Part shown: piece by piece, positions 49,539 through 60,969 of the stretch | Layout: each line of letters begins with the position of its first letter | Numbering within the stretch: the stretch's first letter is position 1 | Assembly: GCA_964036045.1 (NCBI GenBank) | Contig: OZ038379.1 | Coordinates: 119,165,206-119,229,205, forward strand | DNA length: 64,000 nt | Origin: Eutreptiella sp. 'Long Island Sound 2002' | Lineage: Eukaryota > Euglenozoa > Euglenophyceae > Eutreptiales > Eutreptiaceae | Direction of reading: 5' to 3' | Position numbers and translations under genes: made by a program | The notes under the pieces: generated by a model | Seen by the model: only the letters and a program-made list of their open reading frames with translations | The model's database searches: none | Told to the model about the DNA's origin: nothing

Positions 49539-50070
49539 TGTAAGTGCGGCTAGCCCCATCTGCTCAGATTTTCAGATATTCTGCCCAGATTGGCTACATT
49601 TTGGTCATTTTCTTTGCTTCGGCGGAATCGCCGCCTCGCAGCTCAGTCTCAGGATATTTCCTATATATTTCTGATATGCCGGATTTGATTCCGCGGTCCA
49701 TTTCCCGTAAATCCGCCGCGTTCCGCTATTTTAGCTGGAATCGCCATTTGCCGCTGACGCGCGCTCGCGGGCCAGATCGGCCAAACATTTTTACATAATT
49801 GGATTATTTAAATCTTTTCAGACAGTTTTGGACACTCAGATGTATTTAGAATAATCCGCATCAATTTTCTTCATAGACTGGGATTTTCTGCCGGACCACA
49901 ATCAGCATGGACCTTGCTTCAGTTCTTGCTGCTCTCGCCTCCGTTGGTGTCCGAGTATCCGGTTCTACCCCCAATAACAACATCCAGGGAGACTCCTCGC
50001 GTGCCTGCCCCACTGGTCTTGCCGGCCCCGAGCCCTCCGGCACCCTCAACGACCCAGGGCAGCACTTTCA
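49539..50070 (+). repeat. Ty3-2 3' LTR
   Basis: 532 bases, three differences from the 5' LTR. It carries the same gag start (ATG 49,907), which here reads out into the host element. Confidence 0.95.
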
Positions 50071-50782
50071 TTCCCACGTCAGAAACTCCATATCACGGTT
50101 AAAACCCAACTTCTCGTATCGACGCTTCGAGCAGACGAACATCTCTGTAAGCAAACCTTCGAACAAGCGCTGTTCAAGCACATATAGACCCTTCCGGTGT
50201 TCACATTCAACAGCTTCGGTCGTCGCAAGCGTCGTGCAACCACTCTCTTCATACACCCAACAGCCATCGCAGACACTGTAGGCGCGCGGCAACGCGCTCA
50301 GACACACACTGGGGCAGACCTTCAGTGAACTCAACAAGTCCTTGAACTCCGGCATCCAGCCCACTCCACGAGCGCGATTCGCCAGGCCCACTTGCAGCAG
50401 CTTTGCCTTTAGCCACGGAACCTCCGATGAGGGTTGGTTGTCCCCGCCTTCCTGTATAGAGCACACCGCATGTGTCAGGTCACCACCGCCTAACGCGCAA
50501 AGGAACGTGTCCTCCTTCATGCTCTTCAGAGAGGGCTCAGTCAACGCAGTCTCCTCCAAGTCACGGACAGTCGCACTCAGCCGCGCGTGTGCACCTTGGA
50601 AGTGGTCATCATCAGAGTAGGCAATGTCTCTGGTACGTCGGTATCTCGTGCAGCGCTCACGCAGTGACTCCTCACCAGCCACACTGCTCACCACAGCAGC
50701 GCCGTAGAGTCGCTGCTGCCGTTGACTGAAGCACTGAAGCCCAGACCCAATAGACAACAAAAGGCACTCGGATGAACTGTCT
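50071..50782 (-). CDS. Captured ORF, N-terminal part
   Basis: The minus-strand frame is open from the LTR edge at 50,782 to the Ty3-2 junction, with no ATG near the LTR. Residues include GLQCFSQRQQRLYGAAVVSS, ESLRERCTRYRRTRDIAYSD, SVCDGCWVYEESGCTT and RYEKLGFNRDMEFLTWE. It continues at 39,289 in the same frame. Absence of a start codon and of retroviral motifs suggests a captured fragment of a host coding sequence. Function not recognised. Confidence 0.6.
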
Positions 50783-51213
50783 TGTAATCAAAACTTACTT
50801 GAGCATCTACTTTCTTACCCTGATCTGTTGGATCTCCGTCACTTCAGCACCCGTATCTTCCATAGCACAGCACTGCACTGAAGTCCGGAAACTCGTTGTA
50901 AGTCATCGTTCAGTTCTGATCACATGTTAAGACAGGCATCCTGTGACATGATAGACAGAAATGGCACATGGATGCCTATTAATGAAATAATGATAAATCA
51001 TTGATAATTAACTATTAAAAACAATACTTTTCTTCAGATCAAAAATCTAAATCCACGTACAATAATCGCGATGCGCGGCTGCCAGCTGGCATTTTCCGTC
51101 CGCGAATTTCGCGGGCCAATCTGCAGCCCATATTATAATAAAATTGACTACTCTACAAAAAATTTGGAAACAAAATAGATAAGAGTATCTTCTACATTTG
51201 TGGACCCATTACA
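50783..51213 (-). repeat. LTR of the captured-ORF element (5' in element orientation)
   Basis: 431 bases matching 36,565-36,995 with about six substitutions. It is followed by the duplicated GGGCT. Confidence 0.92.
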
Positions 51214-51218
51214 GGGCT

Positions 51219-53914
51219 GGCCCACCTCCATACCCACCCGCGCCATCCGAGCGGCATGGCCCCACTATGGAGACGCCATAGGGGACGAGGTGAAAGCGGC
51301 CTACACCAGACACACCGCCCTCCTCCTTCACCGCATGACCCACAACCAGTAACCGGAGGTCCGCGAGGTCACCGCCATCCGCCTCCAAGCCGCACAACGG
51401 GCCCGCAACACATGCACGCGCTCGGTACTCCACCAGACGGGCATGCCCACCAACATGAACACGCGCCTGTGGAACCACCTTCAGCTTCTCCTCCCATCCC
51501 CACACCACGCCATACTCACCAACCACACGTGCCCAGAGGAAGGGCCACTAGCGGTCCTCTGCGGGGACCTCCACCATCACCCCAAGGGCACCATCCACAC
51601 CATAGACCTTGTCGGGGCCTCCATCACCGTAGTATACGTCACCCTCCCCCAAATGCGGGTCGTGCACCACAGCGGGGCACACCACACCCCCTTTCTACAG
51701 CTTCCCGAATGGCCACAATACCGCCTCTTCCACCAGTACCTCACGCAGACGGCACGAGCAGCGGGACACACTCTACCGGGCAGCAAAGACATGCGCACAG
51801 CCTACCGAGAATTCACCAAGCAACACCCGCGACCCATCCCAGCGACACCGCCCTACGCACCCACCGGATCGAAACACGAACCCGTCCCCCCGGTGACGGG
51901 CTCAGTCCCACCACTAACCCTACTACTGGCCCCGAATGAAGCCAAACCCACGCAGACCACCGTCATCCACCACGGGGCAAAATGGCGCATACCGAAACAC
52001 CACATGACCGCCCGAGACCTACCAAAGGTCCCCCAAGATTCCCAGAGCATGCCACGCACATGTTGGGCCTGTGACCCCGAGGCACCAACCACACCATGGC
52101 CCGTACTACACCTCATAGCACGCCACCACACCCACCCCACAACCCACCTACCACCACAGGCCTACGCATGGATAGCCCCATGGTTCCACCGCACCGACAC
52201 TAACCCCACGGTAGCATGGAACCCCGACCACGCGCCCAAATGGCTCTTCACCACTACACCCACATGCCCCCGCCCCGACCCGGCAGGGGTCGCCATCCGT
52301 TACAGCATGTACGAGCCAGGCAGAACGGGCAAGCACGAGCACCCCTACTATCCGCTCCACCACTCCTGCCACACACCGGAGCACCGAAAACAAACCCTCA
52401 CATGCCACGACCTAAACCCCGACACAGCCTACATCCTCCACTACATCTACTCCTACCTCACACAAGGACAGCCGGAGCAGGGACTCATAGCCCTGTCCCC
52501 CCAAGCGAAGCACATCATCTCCAAAGGAATAGGGGTGTACGCGACCCCCATCCTGCAGCCCACAACCCCAGTAGCCCACCTCGCCACGGGCCTTGCCATA
52601 TACGCCTACCTGCCCATGAACCCATGCCGCCTCCCACAACCATCACCGGCGGACCGGCTCTTCTTCACCGACGCCTCAGGCGAATCCGCCCTCACGCCCA
52701 TCACCGGGGGGGCCACCCTGCAGCTAACCCACACCGGGGGACACTACCACATGAACCACCACACGGGCCACACCACCTACGGGGCCTCCTCCCACGGGGA
52801 GCTAGGGGCCATGGCCGACGCCATCACCGAGGTCGCGGCCCACCTACCCGCCAACTCCCCGCACATCGTCCGGGTCTGGTTCGTGGTAGACGCCACTGTC
52901 GACACACACCTGCTCCTCCGCATAGCAAGGCAACCACTTCACAAAGCAACCGCAACGAGCCTCGGCACCCAGGCACTGCTACTCTGGAAAGCCCTACGCA
53001 GCCTTCCCCCCTACGTCCAACTCCACATCGTGAAACAAGAGTCCCACAGACACCAATACGGAAATGGTAAGGTCGACAACCAGGCAGTACACCAGCGCAC
53101 AACACACCTACCAGCCCTCCAGATCCCTGACCTCGGCCGCAACCACACACACCTCCACCACGTGCCCCCTGTACCCGAGCCCCATCAGACCCCGGACTGG
53201 GTACCAGAGGACGCCCCCTATTCCTCCCACGACAGAGCATACCACTACCCCAACCCCATCCAACATCTCGCCCGCGTGCTCGGCGACGCAGACAGCCGGG
53301 CGCACACCCAGGAGCTCCAGGACAGACTGCAAGTCCCCCTCTACCACTCAGCGCTCCGCCCAGCAAACGTCCCAGCCCACCTCCAAAAACGACGCATCCA
53401 GCTCCTCAGGGAGCAACTGCCATTCCTCACCAGGGTCGCCAGATGGCTCGCCCGCAAGCACATCCACGTCCCCGACGAACACACCCGTTGCCCATGCGAC
53501 CACACCACCCCGGAGGACTGGGAACACTTCAAGAAATGCCCCCTCCATACAGACAGGGACACCCTAGTGGGCTGGTCCCCGGCGGAAACCCTGCGACAAC
53601 ACGAAGGATGGCCAACCCACAGCCACGCACACCAGGCCACCGAACACCTCTTCCGGGACCCCCTGATCAAAGAAGCCACCATGAGAGGGGCAGTGACACA
53701 GGCCTTGCACCGACACCTCACCAAACACACGGAAAGCCCCATGGAGGCAGCAGCACACCTCCAGCTAGAAGCAGTCCGCAGAGCAGCGGCCCAAATGGTA
53801 CACCGCAAACACCTGCTGCTAACACACGCGGAGCAACTCACCAACCCCACCGCCAGGGAACACATGCAGCGTCTCATCCATTACCATGCCGTGCATGACC
53901 CAGACGTCCACTAA
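51219..53914 (+). pseudogene. LINE ORF continued: RT thumb, RNase H, zinc knuckle
   Basis: Continues the RT frame from 36,564 (T|GG join) as WPTSIPTRAIRAAWPHYGDA. A single TAA interrupts at 51,350-51,352 (MTHNQ-TAA-PEVREV). After ATG 51,443 the frame is open to TAA 53,912. RNase H-like region: RLFFTDASGESALTPITGGA (about 52,650), GASSHGELGAMADAI, VWFVVDATVDTHLL and GNGKVDNQAVH. A C-terminal zinc element, CPCDHTTPEDWEHFKKCPLH (about 53,490), is typical of LINE Pol proteins. The final stop overlaps the next ORF's ATG region. Confidence 0.8.
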
Positions 53915-56900
53915 CCCGCTCCGCGCCCCGCACGCGCCCCCCGTGTCCATCCACAGGTCTCCAAGGCACCACCACAGCGCCCCGAGACCCGTCTCACACC
54001 CAAGAAGCCACCCGGCACCGCCCAGTCCGGCCGAGCCCAACCAGGGCCAACCATCCATCGACGTAGACGCGCAAGACCCCGGCAGCCCATCCAGCCCACC
54101 CCCCCCGGACCCGGGGCACCCCCCCCTCACACCGGCCACCATCCGCGACCCCGACCTCCTCCGAGCAACCCTCCAAGACAGGGCCCCGACCACCCCCCTG
54201 GGCTGGTACCGCCTACAAGAGGACTGGACCAAGCTCACCGTCAAAGCCCTCCGGGACCTGACCACCCCAGGCAGCGGCCTCCACGAGACCATCGTAGACC
54301 TCGTGCTCTGGCGAGCCCACAAACACACCCGGGGCCAGCACATCTGGATCCCCCCCATCGAGTGGGGCCAGGCCCTGACGCACGACACCGGCATCAACGT
54401 CACGCGTCAAGGGACCGTACGCCTACGACGGGCCCCAGCGGAGACGGACCACCCAGCGGACCCGAACCACCCGGAGCAGTGGGAACAGGCCACCGCGCCC
54501 AACCGCGACACCGCCCTCCGCGCCGCCGGCCTCCGCACCCCGGACGACGACCCCCCCCCCCCACCTACAGACAGTGACCACCCCCCGCCGGAGGTCTGGG
54601 TTACAGTCCTCGAGCGCGGCCACTACTACGTGATAGCCGCTACGGCTACGTCCCCTGGCCCGCAATGGATCATCCAGGGGACAGACACCATGTTCGCCCC
54701 GGAGACCGCCCCACCAGGGGCAGTGGGGGACCCCACCAGCCAGCACAGGATCCTCAGGGGTGTCCTCCAGCCAGGGGACACGCCCCCAGCCCGCGCCCTG
54801 GCCCAAATCACCTCAGGGAAGGCGGGCTACCACCTGGGATTGGCCATGCTCTGCCTAACCCACTGGATCCAGCGCCGCTGGCCACCCACGGGGACGGTGC
54901 CCTGGGTTTGGGCCATCCCCACCGCCCACACACAAGTCGAGGCAGGCCCGGACACACGACCAAACCCCCCCCCCAGACCGCAGCAGTCCCTCACCTGCGG
55001 TTACCACGCCATCCACAGGGTCCTCAACCGCGCGGGTCTTAGCCCAAAGCTAGCATGCCCCCTTCCCACCACTGACCAAGAGGTCCACCAGATACGAAAG
55101 CTCGTCTGCGAAATCCTTGCCGCGGCAGCAGAAGACGGCAAGCTTCTCCTCCAAACCGCCCGGCCTACAACTGCCCACGCAAGCGCGCGGCAAGCGGACA
55201 CATACACCGACACAGCACACCCCGCCGCACAATCCCCGCCCATGCCCCCCCCCTCTCGCTGCTCAACCGGAGTCCCACACACGCCCACCATCGCGTGCAC
55301 CCCCGGGCCCCGCGACACGGGCCTCCCCCACCCGCCCGAACACCAGCACACGCCCGCCACACACCCACCCGCCGGACACCCTTCACCGCCCCCCACACTC
55401 GACAACCCACACACACCCGCCGAGGGGAGCCCCGCGCCCCGCGGCACGCCCACCCCACCCAGTGGCCCGCCCACGCCCCCCACACACACCCCAGAGGACC
55501 CAGGCCCACCCCCCCCGGCCCCTGAATGCAGCCCACGCGAACTGTTCCCCCCCGCGGACACCAACCCACACGACCTCGCACATTGCAGGACCCGGGCCCA
55601 GCCGAGCCCAGAAGGAGAAGGCCACAGCCCCGCGCCTCCCTCCCCTGCCGCTGCCGACCAGATTGGCCCGCCGGGCCGCCAGGTCACGTCCGGGCCCCCC
55701 CAGCCGCCCGCCCCCAACCTACAGCCCGAGGACATGCCCTCCATCCTCCCCGCCGTGGCCGCAGCAGAAGCCGCCGCCCACAAGCCCGCCCGCATCACAG
55801 CCCAACCAGCGTCCACCACCTCCTCCTCATCCTCAGCCTGGTCCACCTCCTCCACCTCATCCTCCGACCCCCCCCTCCCCGCCAAACTCATCCTCAAGGC
55901 CAGGGCGAAAGCCAAAGCCGCGGCCGCACGCACCGAAGCACCAACCCCCACACAGGCGACTCAGGCACCCCGGCAACCCACCGGGACGATCATCGACCCG
56001 ACATCGGCGCCCTCACACCTCCGGACAGAGGTACTCCTCAACCTGGAACCGGACCCCAACCCCAAACCCGACCCCAAACCCAAACCTGCGCCCACGCGAG
56101 CACACACAACACCGCAGACGCAACGACACAAACCCACCCGACACCACCCCCGCCCGGGCCCTCGCCCAAGCCAGGACCCCCCACCCACCGCAACCCGCGC
56201 CCCCCTCCCGCCGGCACCCACCACCACCGCAGAGACGGCCACCCAGCACGACCCCGTCCAAGCCCTCGTCCGCATCCCCGTCACCAAGCGCCCCGTCATC
56301 CATCCCCCACAAACCACCACCACCGCCGGCCAAACCGACCCAGGGACGTGGGACCCCTCGACCACCGTCACCGTCAAGCCCGGCCCCCAACCCTTCCCCC
56401 ATGCCCACCACATAGTGCAGCCCCGGGGACTGCCCACGATGCCCAACCCCCCACCCCCACAAGGGGGACCGGAAAACCCACAAGGGGTCCATGGGCCATA
56501 CCCGCAACACCAACCCCACCACTACCCACACCACCACCACCAGCGGCCCCACCACCACCACTACCAACACCACCCCCACCACTACCACTGCCCACCGCCC
56601 TACCCCACCGGGCCACAACCCCCCGTGCACGAACAGCACCAGCGGACGGGATGGCAGCCACCGAGCGCTCCACCCGCATACCCCACCTACCGCCAGGAGC
56701 CACCCCCCCCGTACCAGCCACCACCCCCGTACCAGGAACCGTATCCGTACCCCCCCGGCCACCATCCGATGGCCGAAGGGGCCCCCCGGGCCGAACCCCG
56801 CCAAGGACAGCCACGCGACCCATACCACCAGCCACTGCCGCCACCACACCCCTACGTGGCGGATCCATGGACGACGGGGGACCTCCCCCATCCCCCCAGT

Positions 56901-58121
56901 ACCAGGCGGCACCGCGCGAGGCCCCCCAGGGGCCGCCGACGCCTCCGGACTGGCCCGACTCGAGCGATGAGGCCCGGTCCGCAAACGGCGGCGCTCCCGC
57001 TCCCCCCCCGCACGGCACACTCGCCCACGGCGCCCATACTCCCACCGCGCCTCAACCACCCACTCGCGCCGCTCCCGCTCCCCCAGGTGCCACCACGACC
57101 CCCCGGGACCCCGCTCCCGTCGCTCCCGCTCCCCCGGGCACCACCACGAGCGCCACCGCCGCCCCATGTCCCCCTCCCCCTCCCCCCACCGGCCAAACAA
57201 GACCCCCACCCCCAGCCCCCGCCACCACCACTCCCGCTCCCCCCGACGCAGCCAGGCACGCCACTGCCGCCCCACGTCCACCTCCCCCTCCCCCCACACG
57301 CCCTGCCGGGCTCCCCGTTCCCCCCGCCACCCGTACCCATCCACCACCCCCAGCCCCCGCCACCACCACTCCCGCTCCCCCGGACGCCACCGAGCGCGCC
57401 ACCGCCGCCCCATGTCCACCCCCCCCTCCCGCTCCCCCCTCCGCCCGTACCCGTCCTCCACCCCCAGCCCCCGCCGCCGCCGCTCCCGCTCCCCCAGGCA
57501 CCGCCACCCCCGCAGGTCCACGTCCTCCCTCCGCCGCACCACGACCACGGGCACGGACCCCTCCCCCCCCCGGGCCCCCGCCCACCTCGCCTGGTGGTCT
57601 CCCCCCGCTCTGCAGGAGCTCCGCCGCTGGGTGAAGTGGGCCGGAGGAGCGGGAAGGCACGAAGGGGTGCACATGGTGCATACCTTCGAGGAGGTGCGCA
57701 CCCGCACCCCCGCAAACCCCAACGAGGCCGCACCGGAGGCCATCATGCCGCAAGCGGCATGGGAGGCCCTCCTCCGCGATGCGGTCCAGGGCCTCTGCCC
57801 CCCCTACACCCCCCAAGCCCTCCGCCAGTGGCTCCAGGCCACCCACCCCCAGGCCTGGGCCGCCGGCGCCCCCTCCCCACCCCGCCCCTCCCGCCACCAC
57901 CACACCAGGAAGGGGCACGACAAGGGCAAGGGAAGGGCAAGGGGCACCAAGGAGCACTCAGGCAAGAGGGCACGGAAGGGCCCCAAGTGAGGGCAGGCAC
58001 ACACAGGGACAGGACGCCGGAAGCGACACCACATGGGGGCAGGAAACCACCCAAGAACCAGGAAGGGACGGGAACGGGGACCAAGACACGGAGGAAAAGG
58101 GCACCACGGCAGGCACGATGA
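53886..58121 (+). CDS. LINE second ORF: possible cysteine-protease-like N-terminus, Pro-rich tail
   Basis: The frame overlaps the end of the RT ORF by 29 bases (ATG 53,886 before TAA 53,912). Residues about 90-420 look globular: LRATLQDRAPTTPLGWYRLQ, ETIVDLVLWRAHKHTRG, HYYVIAATATSPGPQWII and a late QQSLTCGYHAIHRVLN. The His in HYYV and the Cys in SLTCGYH are spaced as in Ulp1/C48 cysteine proteases; this is tentative. The rest is Pro/His/Gln-rich with many CACCAC and CCCGCC repeats and is probably disordered. From about 57,160 another frame (ending TGA 57,990) is also open, so the coding frame of the last 900 bases is unsure. Confidence 0.5.
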   Translation: MPCMTQTSTNPLRAPHAPPVSIHRSPRHHHSAPRPVSHPRSHPAPPSPAEPNQGQPSIDVDAQDPGSPSSPPPPDPGHPPLTPATIRDPDLLRATLQDRAPTTPLGWYRLQEDWTKLTVKALRDLTTPGSGLHETIVDLVLWRAHKHTRGQHIWIPPIEWGQALTHDTGINVTRQGTVRLRRAPAETDHPADPNHPEQWEQATAPNRDTALRAAGLRTPDDDPPPPPTDSDHPPPEVWVTVLERGHYYVIAATATSPGPQWIIQGTDTMFAPETAPPGAVGDPTSQHRILRGVLQPGDTPPARALAQITSGKAGYHLGLAMLCLTHWIQRRWPPTGTVPWVWAIPTAHTQVEAGPDTRPNPPPRPQQSLTCGYHAIHRVLNRAGLSPKLACPLPTTDQEVHQIRKLVCEILAAAAEDGKLLLQTARPTTAHASARQADTYTDTAHPAAQSPPMPPPSRCSTGVPHTPTIACTPGPRDTGLPHPPEHQHTPATHPPAGHPSPPPTLDNPHTPAEGSPAPRGTPTPPSGPPTPPTHTPEDPGPPPPAPECSPRELFPPADTNPHDLAHCRTRAQPSPEGEGHSPAPPSPAAADQIGPPGRQVTSGPPQPPAPNLQPEDMPSILPAVAAAEAAAHKPARITAQPASTTSSSSSAWSTSSTSSSDPPLPAKLILKARAKAKAAAARTEAPTPTQATQAPRQPTGTIIDPTSAPSHLRTEVLLNLEPDPNPKPDPKPKPAPTRAHTTPQTQRHKPTRHHPRPGPRPSQDPPPTATRAPLPPAPTTTAETATQHDPVQALVRIPVTKRPVIHPPQTTTTAGQTDPGTWDPSTTVTVKPGPQPFPHAHHIVQPRGLPTMPNPPPPQGGPENPQGVHGPYPQHQPHHYPHHHHQRPHHHHYQHHPHHYHCPPPYPTGPQPPVHEQHQRTGWQPPSAPPAYPTYRQEPPPPYQPPPPYQEPYPYPPGHHPMAEGAPRAEPRQGQPRDPYHQPLPPPHPYVADPWTTGDLPHPPSTRRHRARPPRGRRRLRTGPTRAMRPGPQTAALPLPPRTAHSPTAPILPPRLNHPLAPLPLPQVPPRPPGTPLPSLPLPRAPPRAPPPPHVPLPLPPPAKQDPHPQPPPPPLPLPPTQPGTPLPPHVHLPLPPHALPGSPFPPPPVPIHHPQPPPPPLPLPRTPPSAPPPPHVHPPLPLPPPPVPVLHPQPPPPPLPLPQAPPPPQVHVLPPPHHDHGHGPLPPPGPRPPRLVVSPRSAGAPPLGEVGRRSGKARRGAHGAYLRGGAHPHPRKPQRGRTGGHHAASGMGGPPPRCGPGPLPPLHPPSPPPVAPGHPPPGLGRRRPLPTPPLPPPPHQEGARQGQGKGKGHQGALRQEGTEGPQVRAGTHRDRTPEATPHGGRKPPKNQEGTGTGTKTRRKRAPRQAR

Positions 58122-58529
58122 CCGGCACCCAGGAAGGGCACACCACGACGGGGGGACCAGCGCCGCCCCAGCCCCACCAAACACCCCAACACACACCACC
58201 GAAGCAAACATCAGACGCCATGCGGATCACACCAGCGCACGCCCACCGGCCACCGGAAACCACACGGAGAACGGAGGGCACACCTACACAGGGAGAACGG
58301 GCCACACCCACAGAGGAAGCCGCAGGGACTGCCGCCGCACGGCGCACCACCACGCCCTCACCGCCAGGCGACAACCCCGGCCACCACAAAGGCCACCTCA
58401 CAGGCACCGGAAGAGGGCGAAGGCACGGCCGCGGCACCCACGACTAGGGACCGAAACCCCCAGAGGACACGGGACCAAGGCACAGGCCCCCAGGGAGGGC
58501 AACCCCACGGACCGTCACGCGACCACGCT
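58122..58529 (+). other. LINE C-rich region, no clear gene
   Basis: Overlapping C-rich open frames in several phases. Composition alone explains them. Confidence 0.4.
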
Positions 58530-59150
58530 TTTGGCTTTGAGGGCCGGGCTGCGTTACCGTCGCGGTTCCACGCAGAGTATTGCTATGCACTTGGATTGAC
58601 GGCCGGGGGCTTGATCTCAGCTGGTCACACGTCCGTGAGGGCGTCCGTCACCAACCTGTTGCGTCCAGTGAAGGAATGGCACTGCGGCGGCACGCCGATC
58701 CCGTCCATGATGAATTTCGAGCGCCGCAAGGGGAAGTGAAAGGCTGTGATCGCGAAGGCCTTGGTGCTGCTGGACGGTGCCCCCTTCAAGGCCTTCTCCG
58801 AGCGCCGTGAAGACTGGAAGTGCCAAGATTCATCGGTGCCCCGGACCCCTGCAGTTCAGCACCGGAGATATGCACGTCCCCCTGACCCTGAAGTATGACC
58901 TCATGCCTGCCGGCGGCACCGACCCGGACCCTCATGTCCCTGCCAGCGCAGCCGAGCTGCAGTGCAAGCCTTTCGCCACTCAAACGGCGTTCGGAAGCCA
59001 CCTCCACCGTCCGACTCCTGATTTCTGTTTGTCTGCCTTGGAGAAGGAACGCCTTCCTACACCCCGAGTACGCCTGCCTGTCTGCGAGGCCCGCTGAAGA
59101 TTGAGTCCATGGGTGAGAGTCAGTGTGCACGCCCCAAGGACACCGTGATC
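58530..59150 (+). pseudogene. Pyrophosphate-dependent phosphofructokinase relic inside the LINE
   Basis: Composition changes abruptly from C-rich LINE to balanced DNA. The frame reads FGFEGRAALPSRFHAEYCYA, LGLTAGGLISAGHTSVRASV and TNLLRPVKEWHCGGTPIPSM, then MNFERRKGK, TGA (58,737-58,739), AVIAKALVLLDGAPFKAFSE, and after a +1 shift near 58,830 RCPGPLQFS. The G-(Y/F)-x-A-R...PS-F start, W-x-CGG-x-P-x-x-MM and PGP(L/I)QF blocks are those of the C-terminal half of PPi-PFK, a glycolytic enzyme. There is no intron at the visible joins, consistent with an mRNA-derived capture. The last 250 bases are not assigned. Dead gene. Confidence 0.65.
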
Positions 59151-60969
59151 ATTCAGCAGAATTTCCCGAAGACCTACCCGACCCACCAGCCCGAGCGGCA
59201 CGCCCAAGCCCCCACAGCACGGACCCAGCGAGCCACCCACACCTAACCGCACCCCCCAACCACCAGCCGGCCACACTCCGGCCCGCACTCCGCCCCACGA
59301 CACAGGCTAGGCTGACCTCCACTGACCCACCGCGGCACCACGCGAGACCACGGCACACCGCACCACAGCGCGCCACAGTGCAACGCACCACAGCACGACG
59401 CGACGCGACGCGGCACAGAGCGGCACAGCACGACACAACTGACCCTAACCTGACGGACAAACCGAAGCCAGCCACCGCACACCCTGGAAGGCGCCGCGCC
59501 AGCACGCCACACACCAGCACCGCAGGCCACACACGGAGCCATAGCGCGCCAGGCGACAACGGTGGCGGACCACCGAGAAGAATACAGCCGGCACTGCAGA
59601 GGGGAGAGGACACGAACAACCCCAGCCCCCTAACCCATAACCACAAGCACCCGCCTGGCGCAGCCGCCCAGCCGGCAGAGCCAGGACCAAACCCGGCAAG
59701 AAGGGGCGCGGAGCCCACCGTGTACATAGCCCACCCGACCCATGGGGCCGGAACGCGGCCACACAGAACGCAACTGAAGACAACAGCCCGGAAGACAACA
59801 CTGAATGCAGGCCAGTGCGTGCGCCAGCCCAGGGAAGGCAGAGGGAGGAACAGGCAAGCCCCCCCCCCCAAAAAAAAAGGAGGGGGGAGGGGGAAAAGGC
59901 ACGAAAACAGCCCACAGCCGCCAAACCGCCCGCCAACACCACCACAGGCGGCCAAACCCCCCCCCAGAAGGCACCGAAGACAGGACCCCCACAGAGGCAC
60001 AGGGGGACCACCCACCCAAAACCGGCAACACCAAGCCAGTACCAGCGGCCCACGGGGAAAAGGGACAGCGAAACGGAAAAAAAAAAAAAGCGAGAACCAC
60101 CAGCCCAGCCCGAAAGAAAGGGGATGGAGGGACAGGGACCACAAAGCCCGGAAAAAAAAAAAGAAAAACAAAAGAAAAAACAAAAGCGCAAAAAACACAC
60201 CCCGACAACCCAGCAAAGAAGGGCTGTGCACAGCCGAGACCCGGGCCCAAAACACACGCCCACACCGCACGCCGGAACCGGAAACGGCGGGGGGCAAGCG
60301 GGGCGCCCACGAAACCACACACGTCCCAAAAGCAGGCCGAAACCGAAGCCCAACCACGAACACCACAAACAGCCGACACTAGAGGGACAACGCCACAAAC
60401 CGTGCCCAAACACACCCACCCAAGACCCCAGCCAGGACTGGCGAGGTTAACAAAACCCACACCCAACCGCCAACGGGACCCAAACACAAACGCCGCACAA
60501 CAGTAGGAAACCCAGTGCCCACAGCCCGGGCACTGAGGCAGCCCGTGCCATGCAGGTGACCCGGCCAAACGAGATCCGGAGACCGGGGGTAAGGCTGCAT
60601 CCTAAGGCCTGCGCTGCTTTGGGACTCGAGGCGGAGCGTGCGACACCCAAGCACCTCGGAACCCTAGTACCAAGAACATGCATGCATGCCTTGGGAACGG
60701 GATACGCCAGGAACTCCGGTGAACCCCTAGGGTTCCGCCCAAAGGAGGGGACGTGCGCAAGCACGGGGGCACACCCTCCCGGCGAGACAAGCATGTCACG
60801 CTGGCGGCGATCAGCCCTCCCGGCGCTGCCCGGGGCCGCTTTGTTGGGGGCCAACAGTCAGGTCTAGCGGGAAGTAAGCCGCCTCCCCTCTTCACGCGCG
60901 GAGCCTCTTCCTGTTCGTCACAGGGGCGACGCCAGGGGGTACCATGAGGCGCCTCTCCACGACCGAGTG
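59151..60969 (+). other. LINE 3' region, no supported gene
   Basis: CA-rich DNA with A and C homopolymers (59,863-59,885; 60,079-60,090). Several long open frames on both strands reflect base bias and show no domains. Confidence 0.45.

Larger units (their letters stand above)
39295..50070 (+). mobile_element. Ty3-2: young LTR retrotransposon with methyltransferase-like domain
   Basis: Two 532-base LTRs (39,295-39,826 and 49,539-50,070; TGTAAG...CTTTCA) differ at three sites. The target duplication is TTCCC (39,290-39,294; 50,071-50,075). The order is gag, TAG, protease/MT-like/RT/RNase H, TAG, integrase/chromodomain, all in one frame. It is nested in the captured-ORF element. The very low LTR divergence makes it the youngest large insertion here. 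Confidence 0.95.
36565..51213 (-). mobile_element. LTR element carrying a captured ORF (interrupted)
   Basis: Two 431-base LTRs (36,565-36,995 and 50,783-51,213) with ends TGTAAT...ATTACA differ at about six sites and are flanked by GGGCT (36,560-36,564; 51,214-51,218). The inside holds no gag or pol, only a minus-strand ORF that is itself split by Ty3-2. A purine-rich GGTCGGGGAG on the minus strand next to 36,996 supports minus-strand orientation. It is a non-autonomous element that must borrow proteins. Confidence 0.85.

Noticed and set aside
55001-57746. Long minus-strand ORFs (316 and 577 codons) across the Pro-rich LINE region
   Set aside because: C-rich DNA lacks stops on both strands; the Gly/Val/Arg composition is a reading of CCC/CAC repeats.
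59149-60568. Minus-strand ORFs of 300-400 codons near the LINE 3' end
   Set aside because: Cys/Trp/Phe-rich composition follows from the base skew; no motifs or start context.
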